From Phorcus lineatus (taxonomy: Eukaryota; Mollusca; Gastropoda; Trochida; Trochidae), in contig OV121083.1 of NCBI GenBank assembly GCA_921293015.1, positions 33,038,908-33,102,907 of the forward strand: DNA of 64,000 nt. Reading direction: 5' to 3'. Below, in pieces: positions 26,626-37,863 of the stretch. Numbering within the stretch: the first letter of the stretch is position 1; every line of letters begins with the position of its first letter. The translations under genes and the position numbers were made by a program. Below the pieces are notes generated by a model. It saw only the letters and a list, made by a program, of their open reading frames with translations. It ran no database searches and was not told the DNA's origin.

Positions 26626-27496
26626 GATTTTTCATCTCGGGGAACAAGAAGTAGTCGCTTGGTGCAAGATCGGGTGAATAGGGGGGATGCTGTAAGATTT
26701 CAAAGCCACATCGCCGTGCCTCCACAGCAACTGCTTGACAAAAGTGAGCTGGGGCATTGTCAGCTAACAGGCGTACACCTTTGATGATCATACCGCGGCA
26801 CTTCTGTTTAATGGCATCTTGTAACTTGCTCAGCAGGTTGCAGTAATAAGCTCCAGTAATGGTCTGACCCTTAGCTAGATAATCCGTCAAGATGACTCAA
26901 CGACAGTCCCAACAAACAGACACCATGACCTTTCCTACAGACTTTTGCACCTTGGCCTTTTTGGGAGGTGGTGACGTAGCATGCTTCCACTCTTTGCTCA
27001 TCTCTTTTGTCTCAGGATCATATTGATAGACCCAGCATTCATCCATGGTAACAAGACGTTTGAAGAAATCCTCTTCTTGTTCCAGAAGCTCCAATGCCTG
27101 CCGTGTTATGTCCCTTCGATTCTGTTTTTGCAATGGTAACCCAGCGTGCTGACACTTAGGACATATGCAACTGGTTATTGCTTATGTTCCATGCACTGCC
27201 ACAACTCAGACCTGTTTTATGCATTATCATTTGTAGAGTTGCGCGGCGATCTTCTTGAATCAGCGTCTCAACCTTCTTGATGACATCCATATCATCAGTA
27301 AGTGAGGGGCGTCCACTTCTTGGCTCATCTGCGAGGGACACGTGGCCTGTTTGGAAATTCCTTTTCCATCTCACAACAATGACATAGGATTGGCTGTCAT
27401 TGTCATAAACAGATTTCCTCTCATCATGAATTTGACTTGCAGTATAGCCCTCAAATGTAAAAACTTAATTACACTGCGCGCCTCAATTTTCTCCAT
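26626..27496 (-). mobile_element. Decayed mariner transposase
   Basis: From ATG at 27496 the minus strand reads MEKIEARSVIKFLHL, the mariner N-terminus, then breaks. Downstream frames give DEPRSGRPSLTDD, RLVTMDECWVYQYDPETK and KKAKVQKSVGKVMVSV, and finally ADNAPAH and YSPDLAPSDYFLFP. The three catalytic aspartates (TMDE, LLADNA, PSDY) are all present, and the last two are separated by 34 residues: the D34D mariner signature. At least two frameshifts or stops inactivate it, and the C-terminal end is missing at the LINE junction. No terminal inverted repeats could be identified. Confidence 0.92.
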
Positions 27497-27499
27497 AAT

Positions 27500-30104
27500 A
27501 GGGGGTACTGTGCTATTTGGTCAACAGACGTAAAACTAGCTGTCGCGAAAAAGACTATTGTTGACCCAGGAACTAGACAAGAATCACTTATGCTACCGTG
27601 AGCTTTTTGTCCGTATTCACCAGTACATTCTTTGTGATAATTGAAATTTTTTTATATCCCCTCGTATTTAAAGTCATCCAAACAACTCAACCCTTAAATT
27701 AATTGATATTTAATGTATCTCCAAACGCCAAGATTACTGTCTAAACTCAGTCTAGTGGTAATATTTTCACAATAATTAATTGATATTTAAGATATCTTTA
27801 ATATTTTGTATTGTTCCAAGCAAAAGACAGTGCTTGAATACAATACTATGCGCACTATCCTACAGCACGTGGGGAGGCTCCCACTTACCCAGCCCTTTTC
27901 TTTAAGGTAATTGAACCAGTCAAGCGGTATAATCCCTTAAAACAACAGGTGCTGGGTCAAATTTGCTACCCATGAAATAAGAGTGAATAGTAACCTGTCT
28001 TCATACATGTTTTAATTCATACAATTCATATTCATTGGGCAGGAGGGACTAACCCAGCATGTGCCCACCAATTACAATGTCTGCCCCATGTTGTTACAAC
28101 AATCAGACTGTGTTAAAAAGACTAATTTTTTATGACAAAGAGGTGCCCATTATGTATTCCAATTGCATTCAAATTCAATTCTTAATTCAATGGTCTCTAA
28201 TTACACCTATTGGATTATCACACCTTGGACACGTTGGTACCTAGCGTTTAATATCAAACCTCTTGTCACAATGGTGTATCTTTTGGCATTTGACTGCTAT
28301 TGAGTATATTTTTTCAATCATTATTAACCAATGGACTCATCAACCAATAAACTGAGAGGAGATTGGGTTCATGCTTCCCTACCAATATTATAAATGACAA
28401 TCATTTGAAAAAGTAGATCGTTTGGAAAGGTTACCCAAATCCTTTAGGATTATATAGGATGTCTCTAACACTTGCGGCAGGTATATTATTATACCATTAA
28501 TTGTTGCATTCAAAGACAGAGATATTGCAACACGGTGTGAGATGTTATACTAGATAACAAGATATGTTAGATAACTACAAATGAATCTTCGACTTAGAGG
28601 CCGGCATCCGCCACTATACACGGTGTTGGCGTGGCCAAGTTGACCTGAAAAAACTACACCTTGAAGGGAAAAAATGAGGGTACCTATGTTCAAAGTGGGA
28701 TAAATCAAAATCTTCTTATCGGAAAGTAATCATATTTACACAACATATCCTTGACACTTCAAGGAAGTGGAATTTCTAAACATGATTAATCCATGATTAT
28801 TTCCAAATTTGAATTAACTCTGTAAATGTCACGTGACTAGATTCTCATCATTACCATACCAAACAAGTCTGCTAGTGGAGAAAAAGATCCATTCAGTGTC
28901 AGATTTAACTTCCTTCCCAGCCTTACTGGGAAATCAAAACCTCCCCCATCCCATATGTCCCCCAAATATTTAGCAATGCTTGTAGGGATAAGCTGTAGAG
29001 ACTAAGGTTATGAAAATATTATTGTGACAGTAAATGGATTTAGACAATTTTGAATAACTTTTGTCAACAATTGTGAAATATTCACTTCAAATACATCCAT
29101 GACTATGAATGTTGTGAACGTTTTTCACAAAATTTTAACAAATACAGTTTCTTTATAGGCCTATAGTTAATTCTATAATTAAAGATCTCCTTTGTGTTGG
29201 TCATCTCATAAAATATATAGAATTTAATTTACTAAAAATAATATCAGCTTATCACACAAATTTAAACTTCATGTATTATTACTAATGGTTTTCTTCCTGA
29301 TGATTATGCACTGAAGGTGAATAGACTACTACCAGCCACAAGTTGTAGTAAAGTTTGTGACCTATGACCCTGCTGAGCTCTCCCAGGCACTTTAAAAAAA
29401 CGTTACTGCCCTGTCACTCAAACACTGATAATATCTTTGTTCATGGAATCAACCAATCAGAGTAAAGATGACAAAGATAAGAAACCCATGGGTTTTTTGG
29501 AGGTTTGGATCCCGGCCTTTAAGTACTAAATTGTCACGATGGTTAGTAGGCCTAAAAGAAAAGAAGATTTTCTGCGTAATATGATACAAATGTCACTACA
29601 GTAAACATATGCAACAATGTATCTTTCATATTTTTCGAGACAATTTGTACATTTCATATAGATAAAAAGCCTGCATGATATATTAATGCGTGGTCAATTG
29701 TGGTGTTTCTCACACCACCAAAGTTCGAAACGTTTTTCTTATAAATCCACCATAGATACCACCCCATGGACTGTCACGCTCTAATCAAAATTTATGTGAC
29801 GACTGAGAAGGAAAGTTGAATTCACGAGGCAGTTCTTTTGGTAATGCTTTTGCCCATATTTTACATATTTCACTCCTAACACGTCACACACTGGGCGTGG
29901 CTTTGAGTTATGCTTTAATGATTTTGTCAAAGCTTTCTCCAGTCTGATTAGGCGGTTATCCTGAACCAGGGTTTAAAAGGTGTCTTAATAGTCGAATAAA
30001 AGTGTGTATTTTCTCATTTTTTGGCTCTTTTGATTTGTACAAGCGAAACAAATACAGATAATAATTTGCAATAATCAAAATTATGCGTTACGTCTCCTCT
30101 TTAG
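27500..30104. other. Gene-free intergenic tract
   Basis: I see no coding exon, RNA gene or clear repeat boundary. A short direct repeat (TTAATTGATATTTAA-like) occurs near 27695 and 27775. Isolated short frames have no family features. Confidence 0.4.
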
Positions 30105-30470
30105 ATGACCATGACTGATGTACTTCTGTAACAAAGAGAAGGAAAATGTTTGTCACTTGTTATGGGATTGTGAATTTGTACAGACTGTCTGGCCAATGTT
30201 TCTGTCTTGGTTAACTGAAAAATGAAATCACATCCATAACCTCAAACTCTCTTTGGAATTGATTATCTTTGGTTGTAAAGAGAATGTATTGAGTGATGTT
30301 TTTTTCATTTATTCATATTATTAGGTAAATATTACTTGTACAAATGTAAGCTGAACTCTTCATTACCAAATTTTACTCATTTTAAGAATGAATTGAAACT
30401 AAGATATAATATTGAAATATGTGAAATTCTTTAATAAAAGTTGTAACACTGAATTTCATTCCAAATGGCT
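30105..30470 (+). mobile_element. LINE ORF2 C-terminal relic
   Basis: The broken frame FCNKEKENVCHLLWDC resembles the C-terminal Cys/His motif of L1-like ORF2 proteins (C-x-H-x-C spacing). It is followed by a KLSLELIIFGCKENV segment, then stops. The downstream part resembles the LINE in LMBRD2 intron 3 (YNIE-type end). It is clearly inactive. Confidence 0.6.
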
Positions 30471-30582
30471 TATGTACCATACTTTATTTAGACCACTGAA
30501 TTATTACCATCTTACTTTGCTTTATAATTATTGATCTTACATAGGTGTGAAAGGTGTGTGAATGTTCTGTAGGTTTTTTATT

Positions 30583-30741
30583 TAAGAATTGACTTCAACA
30601 TTTATTAAGTTCATGGAGGTATAAACTTAAAAACCGATGTGCAAACTGTGTGAATCCGCGTAGCGGATTTACGCCGAGTTTGCACATCGGTTTTTAAGTT
30701 TATACCTCCATGAACTTAATAAATGTTGAAGTCAATTCTTA
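30583..30741. repeat. Long near-perfect palindrome (foldback repeat)
   Basis: Arms of about 65-70 bp (30583 to about 30650 and about 30673 to 30741) are almost exact reverse complements. They share AATTGACTTCAACATTTATT and TTCATGGAGGTATAAAC. The centre contains a small hairpin AATCCGC/GCGGATT. A diverged piece of the arm (AAGTTTATGGAGGTAT) recurs near 31473, suggesting a larger non-autonomous DNA element from 30.6 to 31.5 kb. Confidence 0.8.
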
Positions 30742-32060
30742 TAAATAAATATATACATACTAGTTGTTTTTAAAACATTTTATTGCTCTAAATATACATA
30801 TTTGCACCAAATAGAGCTGCACTATATACGCGAATTAATTCAACGCTCAACAGCATGAAAAAGAGAAAATGCCAATCAAAACGTCATCGGATCCCTAGCC
30901 CCGCCTACAAAACGTTCATCAGCCAATGAAAATCTACAACGCACGTGGCCATGAACTTATCGGACGTCCGTCAGACGTGGCCTTGACATTGCACAGTTGT
31001 AAACACAAATCGCGAACGTAGAACTCGGAGAGGAAACCAGTCGAATTTACCCTCGTAGATGCCATATACTGGTGGTGTTATGATCTCGATTTAGCGGAAT
31101 CTGATTAAACAGCACACAGTTCTTAAACGTGTTGAGGAGCCAAGCTTAACTCTGTTCATGAACTTAACGACATTACTTTGCCAACCTCCCTGCAACGGCC
31201 GCGAGAGCATTGAACAATGGCATTTGCCTTCTGTGGGGTGGAACACGATCGGTTGTAATTTCTGATAGAGCTCTCTTGTTTATTATGAAAAGGACTACCT
31301 TTAAAATCTTTGACAACAATAATTTTTTCATAATGAATTATGTTTATTTTTTATTTACCTACTTTCAAGAAGTGGCACTGCACAAAGTGTTGCTATTTTT
31401 AGAAAAACGTAACTTGTTTACAAATAGTTCCGTCGATGGGCGTGGCTTAAAATGATGTGACGTCACGAAATTAAGTTTATGGAGGTATGAACTGAACTTC
31501 TATTACCGTGTTCAGCGAATCAGATTGACGCAAAGCAATTGCTATTTATTTATTTGTGAAAAAAACCTTGTAACCCTGATTGAATTACATTTCACTTACA
31601 TCTTTTGACTTGGCAGTTCCCTGGCTGCTTTTCTTTTTGAGTGAAACAGGGTTTGAGGAATAAAAGAATTAAACATTAAGTTAATGTCGGAAGTATGTCG
31701 GAATTTTCTTGCTGTGTTCAAACCTATCCTGTATAAGGCGCAATGTGCATACCTATATTTTTTTAGATTAGTTTCTTTTTATTAGCAAAGATTCCCTTTG
31801 CCTCAAAGTTGCTAAAGTGAAAAATAGTGTAAAAAATCACTAAAAACGTTCATGCAAGTGGCTCGACAAAAATGGTTCTATCTCAAGTCTCAGTGGCGGA
31901 TCTAGAGTGGGAAGGGGGTGTTTAGGTGTTTTATTTTAAACCGACCATATGATGGGTGACCCCCAACCCCCTGGAACTGCCATTAAGAACTGAAACTTGT
32001 ACAAATGAAACCTTTAAAAACTGTGTTGGTAAAAATCATATTTGTATGAATGAAGTGAGT
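30742..32060. other. Intergenic, possibly remainder of a non-autonomous element
   Basis: No gene is seen. The stretch to about 31500 is more GC-rich than its surroundings and ends with a diverged copy of the palindrome arm, so it may be the body of a DNA transposon derivative. Beyond 31500 it is plain AT-rich sequence. Confidence 0.35.
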
Positions 32061-32545
32061 TTCATATTTATTTTCAAATGACACGAGATGCATAATCAAC
32101 AAATCAGATATGTTTTGACTATATTTTAATGAAAATAGAAATCAAATAACATATTATGTAGCTTACAAACAATTTCAATAGAACATCCATATGCTTAACC
32201 ACTCTCATTTTTCTAAGAGTTTCTCTTGCAGTCCTTGGCTAACACTGAACAATAGGTACCCCTTTGACTACTAAGGATGAATGTTCAGTCAATTTTGTGA
32301 GATAAAAATTTTAGAACAGGGATATAAACAAAACACACCAGCCAAATATACATTTAAACATAACTATAAATGAATTTGTGAATGTTAATTATTATACTTT
32401 TTTTTATATTGTAAGTAAGAAGGTATTTAAATCACTAATGTTTCAAACAGATAATTTTCTTTATATTACATTATAAGTACTTAATGAGAACAAATAATTG
32501 TCTAATTCCTAATAATAATTTAAGAAACATAGGGAACTAGTTATG

Positions 32546-32977
32546 TTAACTTTCTTCTTCTTCGTCCTCATCTTCCTCATCTTGTTCCATTTCTTCCTCT
32601 TCTTTATCACTTGGTAAAAACTTTGAAACAATGTCAAGAAGTTCATAAATCTGTTCTTCAGTCATTCTCTCCTCGCTTTCCTCTATCATGATTTGTATTT
32701 CCACTGCTGTAGAAGGACGATGATTTAGAAGTTGAAGTGATTCTGCTCTTGTCAGTTTGTAGGGTCGAATGGCTTCCATGAATTTCTGTATACATTCGGG
32801 ATCTTGCACTTTGCAAGGCGTTCCTTCAAGATATTTTACAGTTTCATATGTGATAGTTGCAAGATTTTGTTGATGTTTACTCGGTTTATGCTGTCCTTTT
32901 CCAGTTTGAATGTCAGTTAAAAGACTAAGAACTTCATAGTTGCTAAGCATAGCCTTGCTTTCATTTTTTATTTCCAT
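32546..32977 (-). CDS. CRCP: RNA polymerase III subunit RPC9 / CGRP receptor component
   Basis: This is one uninterrupted 143-aa frame. It begins MEIKNESKAMLSNYEVLSLL and contains NLATITYETVKYL, LTRAESLQLLNHRPSTAVEI and IMIEESEERMTEEQI, all diagnostic of the Rpb4/RPC9 HRDC-like fold. It ends in a strongly acidic tail. The protein pairs with RPC8 in the Pol III stalk; the vertebrate protein is also described as a CGRP-receptor coupling factor. The ORF has no intron, unlike the human gene. Its ATG has a strong context (A at -3, G at +4). Only 15 nt upstream, in the same frame, is the stop codon of a small membrane-protein ORF whose last exon must be on the same transcript if the splice acceptor at 33083 is used. 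A possible polyadenylation signal is at 32072-32067. Confidence 0.93.
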   Translation of the reverse strand: MEIKNESKAMLSNYEVLSLLTDIQTGKGQHKPSKHQQNLATITYETVKYLEGTPCKVQDPECIQKFMEAIRPYKLTRAESLQLLNHRPSTAVEIQIMIEESEERMTEEQIYELLDIVSKFLPSDKEEEEMEQDEEDEDEEEES

Positions 32978-32992
32978 CCTTCACATGTCTTA

Positions 32993-35900
32993 TCAACTCT
33001 GTTGTTGCAAGTACCTGATGGATGCGTACCGTCCTGCCACAATCACGTATGACCAGGCTAAGGCAACGATGATGATTAAGACCTGCAAAACAAAGAATAC
33101 AAAAGTCATATATATTGGAATAGCAAAAGCTTCAAATTGAATGTTTTTGAAAATAATGTTTAATTTCACTGTCATTAGTCCTCAATTACTTTGTCAACTG
33201 AGTACACAAATAGGCAAACAAAGAAGACTCTTTTCACTTTCATCAGACAACCCATTTCGAATGGCTTATTTGCAAAACTTTCTTTGATACGAAGGGAGAC
33301 ATTAATTCAGTCAGTGTAGCCGTAACGTCTATTATAATATCATCATGATATGAAAAGCACATGGCAAAGCGATACAAACATAACATTCAAACAGAACAAT
33401 ATCACTGCAAGCTATTTAAAAGTTTATAAATCCAGCATTTTCTTTAAAAAAAATTTAATATTTTGACTGCATTGCTATGGTCAGAAATAGTGCCAACATT
33501 GTTCACTATCTGGCTGAGGGATGCAAATATAGAATCTGTTCACCATCAATGATTCTTAAGTAATCAGGGTTTCAGGTCAAGCATACTTTAAATCCTGACC
33601 AAATACCAATATTTAATAAAATTCATCCGACTGGTTATTGGTAAATTTTTAATTCAAATCAATCTGCCATTTTCTTCATTCTGAACACTCCTTGCAGTGC
33701 ATCTCACAACGCCTATTACGTGTACCTGCTCAAAATTGTGTTATGAACATGTGTACAAGGGGGCCGATCACTCGATTTTTGCAACTTTATTTACCATCTC
33801 TGTATGAATTAGATCTACATACTTTTGTTGTTCACCTGATGTTACCCGTGCAATTGATGTTTTGAAAATACTGTTGACTTTCATGTTCATTTCAACGATG
33901 AGCATGCGACCGTATCACTTTCAGCCTTTCATGTTGCTTACCATTCTAGGTCAATGTGAACATTGCCCAAAAAGGTTTTCTAAGTGTATATTTTTTTTGT
34001 TTAGTTCAAAAGATTGGAGTGGTGTCCCCTCTTTCAGATTATTGCAGATATCCAATTTTGGTGAAGAACAGAAGTAGGCAGGTGATAGAAATAATATGAG
34101 TGACGTGTGGAGGCCGTGAGTGGAAAAAGAGAGAGACGATGAGAAGGAAAAGAGCACAAGTTCAAAACTTGTCAAATTATTATTTATTTTTTAAGATAAA
34201 AATTGTCTTTCTTTCTTAATACCCTACCAAAAACCATGCCCCACTTAATTGTATACTCCCTGCCAAAAAAAACTCTGATAAGGATGAATTCTAGAACAAC
34301 AAATGTGGGTGCACATCTAAGGTGTTCAGTTTGTATTATTTCTTTAGCCCTTGGATTCCAGTTAGACTATCTTCTTAAGCCTGTTTATCCTTGTTGAGTA
34401 GAGTATCTTTTTATCCTTGGATCCCTATCGACAATCTTTTGGGGTTAGTTTGTATGGTGTAAGGGTAGATAATGTGATGCAAGGTCAGGTGAGGTGAGTT
34501 GGTGTTTAACACCGCTTTCAAGAGTATTTCACTTATATTGAGGCTGCTAGTATTATTGCAGGTAGAATGCCTGCAACACCATAGTGGCAATGCATTGGGC
34601 TGAAACCTGCAAGCATTGGCTGGAACTAGTGAACCATGGATGGTACTGCGCTGAAATTAGAGTTGCATTGCAACCAAAACTGACTGCGTGTAGAACAGTT
34701 CTCTACTGCAGACAAAGTTGCCGAGCCCCTGGTGGTAATGAAATGCAAATGATAATCACTAGTCCCTGGTACAGTGGAGTACTTCCAATAATACTGTTAT
34801 GAGTTGAAGCATAGGTTTACAGAGATTCTTTTTCACCAAATTGAGTCTCAACGTATTGTTGACATCGACCTACTAGGACAAGGTGGCTTTTAAATTTTTA
34901 TAATCGCTTTAAAATGAACAGAATCAATGAGATCACAGGGACGTGTATCGCCGAAAATTATAATAATAATAATGTATAATGAAATAGAAAATGGTATCTC
35001 TTCTATAAAAATTCTAAAGGGATGTAACGTCCTAGGACCCCTCGTCTTGTCCCGGGACGAAATCAACTTGGAAATTCAATATAGATTAATACAACAATAC
35101 ACACATATGGAGCCTGATAAATCCCCTTTCGATAGAATGTAAAATAATCAAAATCGGTTCACTTTTGACCGAGCTACACTGTTTAGAAATCGAAAAAAGT
35201 AAGCTTTCTTGAGAGTATGCCAAAATCCTGCCTCACAAAAACATCGCTTTCAAACTGATAAAATATGAATTATACACTCGAATTCTTACTATAAACGACA
35301 AAAACAACTTTATCGCAATCCCTATATATTCCGATTTCGTAAAATGACTATTCAAATGAAATATATGTGATCCATACCTTGTAAGCGAGCTTTTACTGCA
35401 ATAAAAATGGTTTCGATCACTCGAGTCTGCCATGTTTGACCTTAATATCGGAAGGATAGCACAGAATACGAGCGGCTTGCTGATTGACTAAACATTAACT
35501 TTTCGTAACTTCACTACAGAAGAGTTAATGTTTAGCCAATCATTATTTTACATTCTGTCGAAAGGGGATTTATCAGGCTCCATGTGTGAGTATTGTTGTA
35601 TTAATCTATATTGAATTTCCAAGTTGATTTCGTCCCGGGACAAGACGAGGGGTCCTAGGACGTTACATCCCTTTAGTATTTATAGAGAAGAGATACCATT
35701 TTCTATTTCATTATAACCTCGCGTACGGTGTTTTCGAGCCCCTAAGACAAATAGCGACAATTGTTATAGAATAAATATCTTTTACAGTTAATTCTTATCT
35801 AACCATTATAAACATTTATTTTTTCTTATTGAATACGTAATTCGATATAATTTACCCTTGTTAATATTGCAAGAAAACCTCCGAACTTCGAAAAGGTCAA

Positions 35901-37450
35901 TTTGATCCAGAGTTTTGTGACGTCACCTCTTTTCGAGCGCCTCAGATTTTGTGACGTAGTCAACGGATCTTAGGTTTTCAGGGGCCGATTTCAAAAGTTC
36001 AAAATACGTTATCAGTTTCGAAAGCATAAAACAATTAAAAAACCGGAAAAATAACCTTTTGTACAAAGCATATGTTAAGTTATTATATGACAACAGAATA
36101 TGAGCTCTTCCGATGCATTTATTTAAGCATGATTACTCCGTAGACACCACTCAGCATCATAATTATAATTGTTCTCTTGGCAATTAATTTTAGATAATTA
36201 TTCTTTTATGAGATCATCTAATTATTGATTTTTAACAAAAGAATAATGATTTGCATTTATTTAAATGATGTGTAGTTTGATTCCAAAAGAATTTCTCATG
36301 TTCATAATTTCATATCAACGCGCACCTGCGTAAAAATCCTTTCAGTTGCGCACTTCACTCGTTACAATTACTGAACAAAGTCGATAAAATTTGTAATCAG
36401 ACAAACCTTTTTGTTAAAATTCAACATATACACAAGGTAAAACGTTGATAATTTAAATACCATTAATGATTCAATAGTTCTCTATCTGTCTTGATGTCCG
36501 TGATGCGAGAGATCTGAGTTGTAGACCCTTAGTTATACGTATGAAAATGAAATCTTATAAATAGTTCAAATAATTCTTCATTTTTTTCATTTTGATGACA
36601 ACAAAGGTATTTTGATGTAAATAAGAGATGGTATCTGACTTTTCAAGAGCTTTTCGACTTGCAATTGCGGGAGCATATGCATCGATCAACGACCCGACGT
36701 TCTTTGGCGGCCTGCCAAACCGGGTAGAAATAGACCGATCGCTTATGAGACGACCCCAACTGTTGATCGCTTGGCGAGTTTAAAAATAAGATGTCATATG
36801 ATACCAGTCATGTATTTTTGACAGGAAGTTCATGTTCTTCAATAAAAATAAGATCAAACTGTTCGCTAACGTATGGTTTGGAATGACGGTAGCTTGTAAA
36901 CACGACTATAAACGGTATTAGTTGAATTCAATGTTTCTTTTAACGGAATGATATTAAATGGTTTAATGTCCAAAATTACAGACTTACACAAAGAATAAAA
37001 TTATTTCCGATGATTTTGGACCCATCTATTAATATATCGTTAAGTAGTTATTTTCTAACTGATGTTTTGAGAGAAATCCATGTCCGTGTTTTAGGGGCTC
37101 GAAAAGACGTGACGCTCGAAAACAGGTAACGTGGGGATATATTATTATTATCATTATAATTTTCGGCGATACATGTCCCTGTGAATGAGATCAATTAAGG
37201 TTTTATTTAATACAAAACATTAAGGTATCACTCAACTTCCCTTCTTCAGAGAATTAAAAAGCTTAAATGTTTTCATTTTAAAATCTAACAAGATCAAACA
37301 TGTTGCATTATCGTTGCATTTACGTTTGTAAACATTAATATTAAGTTTCCATGTCACAATAAATGTTCAACTAACTCTACTTACAAAATTTACAATTCTG
37401 GAAGATGTCTTCTTGCTGAATTGGTAATTTCCTGGAGACAAGAAAGACAT
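32993..37450 (-). CDS. 51-aa single-pass membrane microprotein upstream of CRCP (unrecognised)
   Basis: Two exons join exactly in phase 0. Exon 37450-37385 begins ATG (MSFLSPGNYQFSKK) and ends at a GTAAGT donor. Exon 33082-32993 follows a pyrimidine-rich CAG acceptor and ends in TGA. The product has a polar, basic N-terminus, one hydrophobic segment of about 18 residues (FVLIIIVALAWSYVIVA) and a short basic tail (GRYASIRYLQQQS). I do not recognise the family. The ATG has G at -3. An ETS-type site at 37521-37529 lies 70 bp upstream, as in a promoter. The CRCP ATG follows the TGA by 15 nt, in the same frame, with TAA and TGA codons between, so the two proteins cannot be fused by simple readthrough. 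The intron of 4.3 kb holds transposable elements. Gene-model confidence is moderate because it rests on splice signals and phase only. Confidence 0.62.
34485..34740 (-). mobile_element. tRNA-derived SINE, partial copy
   Basis: It matches the SINE at 61245-61560 along most of its length: GAGTATTTCACTTAT, GCCTGCAACACCAT and GTGTAGAACAGTTCT blocks in the same order. The tRNA-like head is missing or too diverged to see at the right end, so the copy is 5' truncated in its own orientation. It lies in the microprotein intron. Confidence 0.8.
34934..37183. mobile_element. 2.25-kb DNA element with terminal and nested inverted repeats
   Basis: The ends are inverted repeats of about 40 bp starting CACAGGGAC (34934 onward; complement ending 37183), one mismatch in the first 30 bp. 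They are flanked by a perfect 8-bp duplication AATGAGAT (34926-34933 and 37184-37191). A second, longer inverted repeat lies inside: 34977 to about 35150 is mirrored at about 35545-35715, with shared words such as GGGACGAAATCAACTTGGAA. A third pair of words (TTTCGAGCCCCTAA) is near 35735 and 37095. No transposase frame is present, so it is non-autonomous. The 8-bp duplication fits the hAT or P superfamily; which one cannot be decided here. Confidence 0.85.
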
Positions 37451-37520
37451 ATCGGTGATAGTTTAGTGTTCAATTCTCATAATTTTCCAAACATCGACCG
37501 GATGTTAGCGCCACTAAGTA

Positions 37521-37529
37521 CCGGAAGTG
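37521..37529. promoter_or_regulatory. ETS/GABP-type site in presumed CRCP-locus promoter
   Basis: CCGGAAGTG is a full-strength ETS family consensus, here within a local cluster of CCGG words (37498-37555) in an otherwise AT-rich region. It is 71 bp upstream of the microprotein start codon on the minus strand, a typical place for a TATA-less housekeeping promoter. Confidence 0.5.
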
Positions 37530-37731
37530 ACCGGATTTGCGGATAATTTTAACCGGAGAGTTTTTATTCACCAAGATAAAATGAAGAGAGAGGTTACATC
37601 TTATTTATCCGACAATTTCCCATTTCCTAAAGTGTTGCACGTATTGCCCTTTTTAAGTGATCAGGGAAGCAATTACTCACAACAGACTCTAATGTTATAT
37701 GAGTTATATCAATATATTTTTATGATCTCAT

Positions 37732-37855
37732 CACAGGCGCCAGACTCTGAATGTACAATAGCATGTAAGTACATGTACATGTAGCTATATAACATAAATT
37801 TTATATACTTACATATACTTACATGATATTGTACATTCAGAGTCTGGCGCCTGTG
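37732..37855. mobile_element. 124-bp palindromic MITE
   Basis: The terminal inverted repeats are about 40 bp, beginning CACAGGCGCCAGACTCTGAA with the complement ending at 37855. The flanks GATCTCAT (37724-37731) and GATCTTTT (37856-37863) look like an 8-bp duplication with two changes. The CACAGG terminus and 8-bp spacing match the large element at 34934-37183, so both may be mobilised by one transposase family. Confidence 0.75.
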
Positions 37856-37863
37856 GATCTTTT

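Noticed and set aside
27342..27533. Plus-strand frame as a host gene
   Set aside because: It is antisense to the N-terminal part of the decayed mariner transposase.
37527..37784. 85-aa frame on the plus strand
   Set aside because: It overlaps the promoter-like patch and runs into a palindromic MITE; it has no family features and no splice context.
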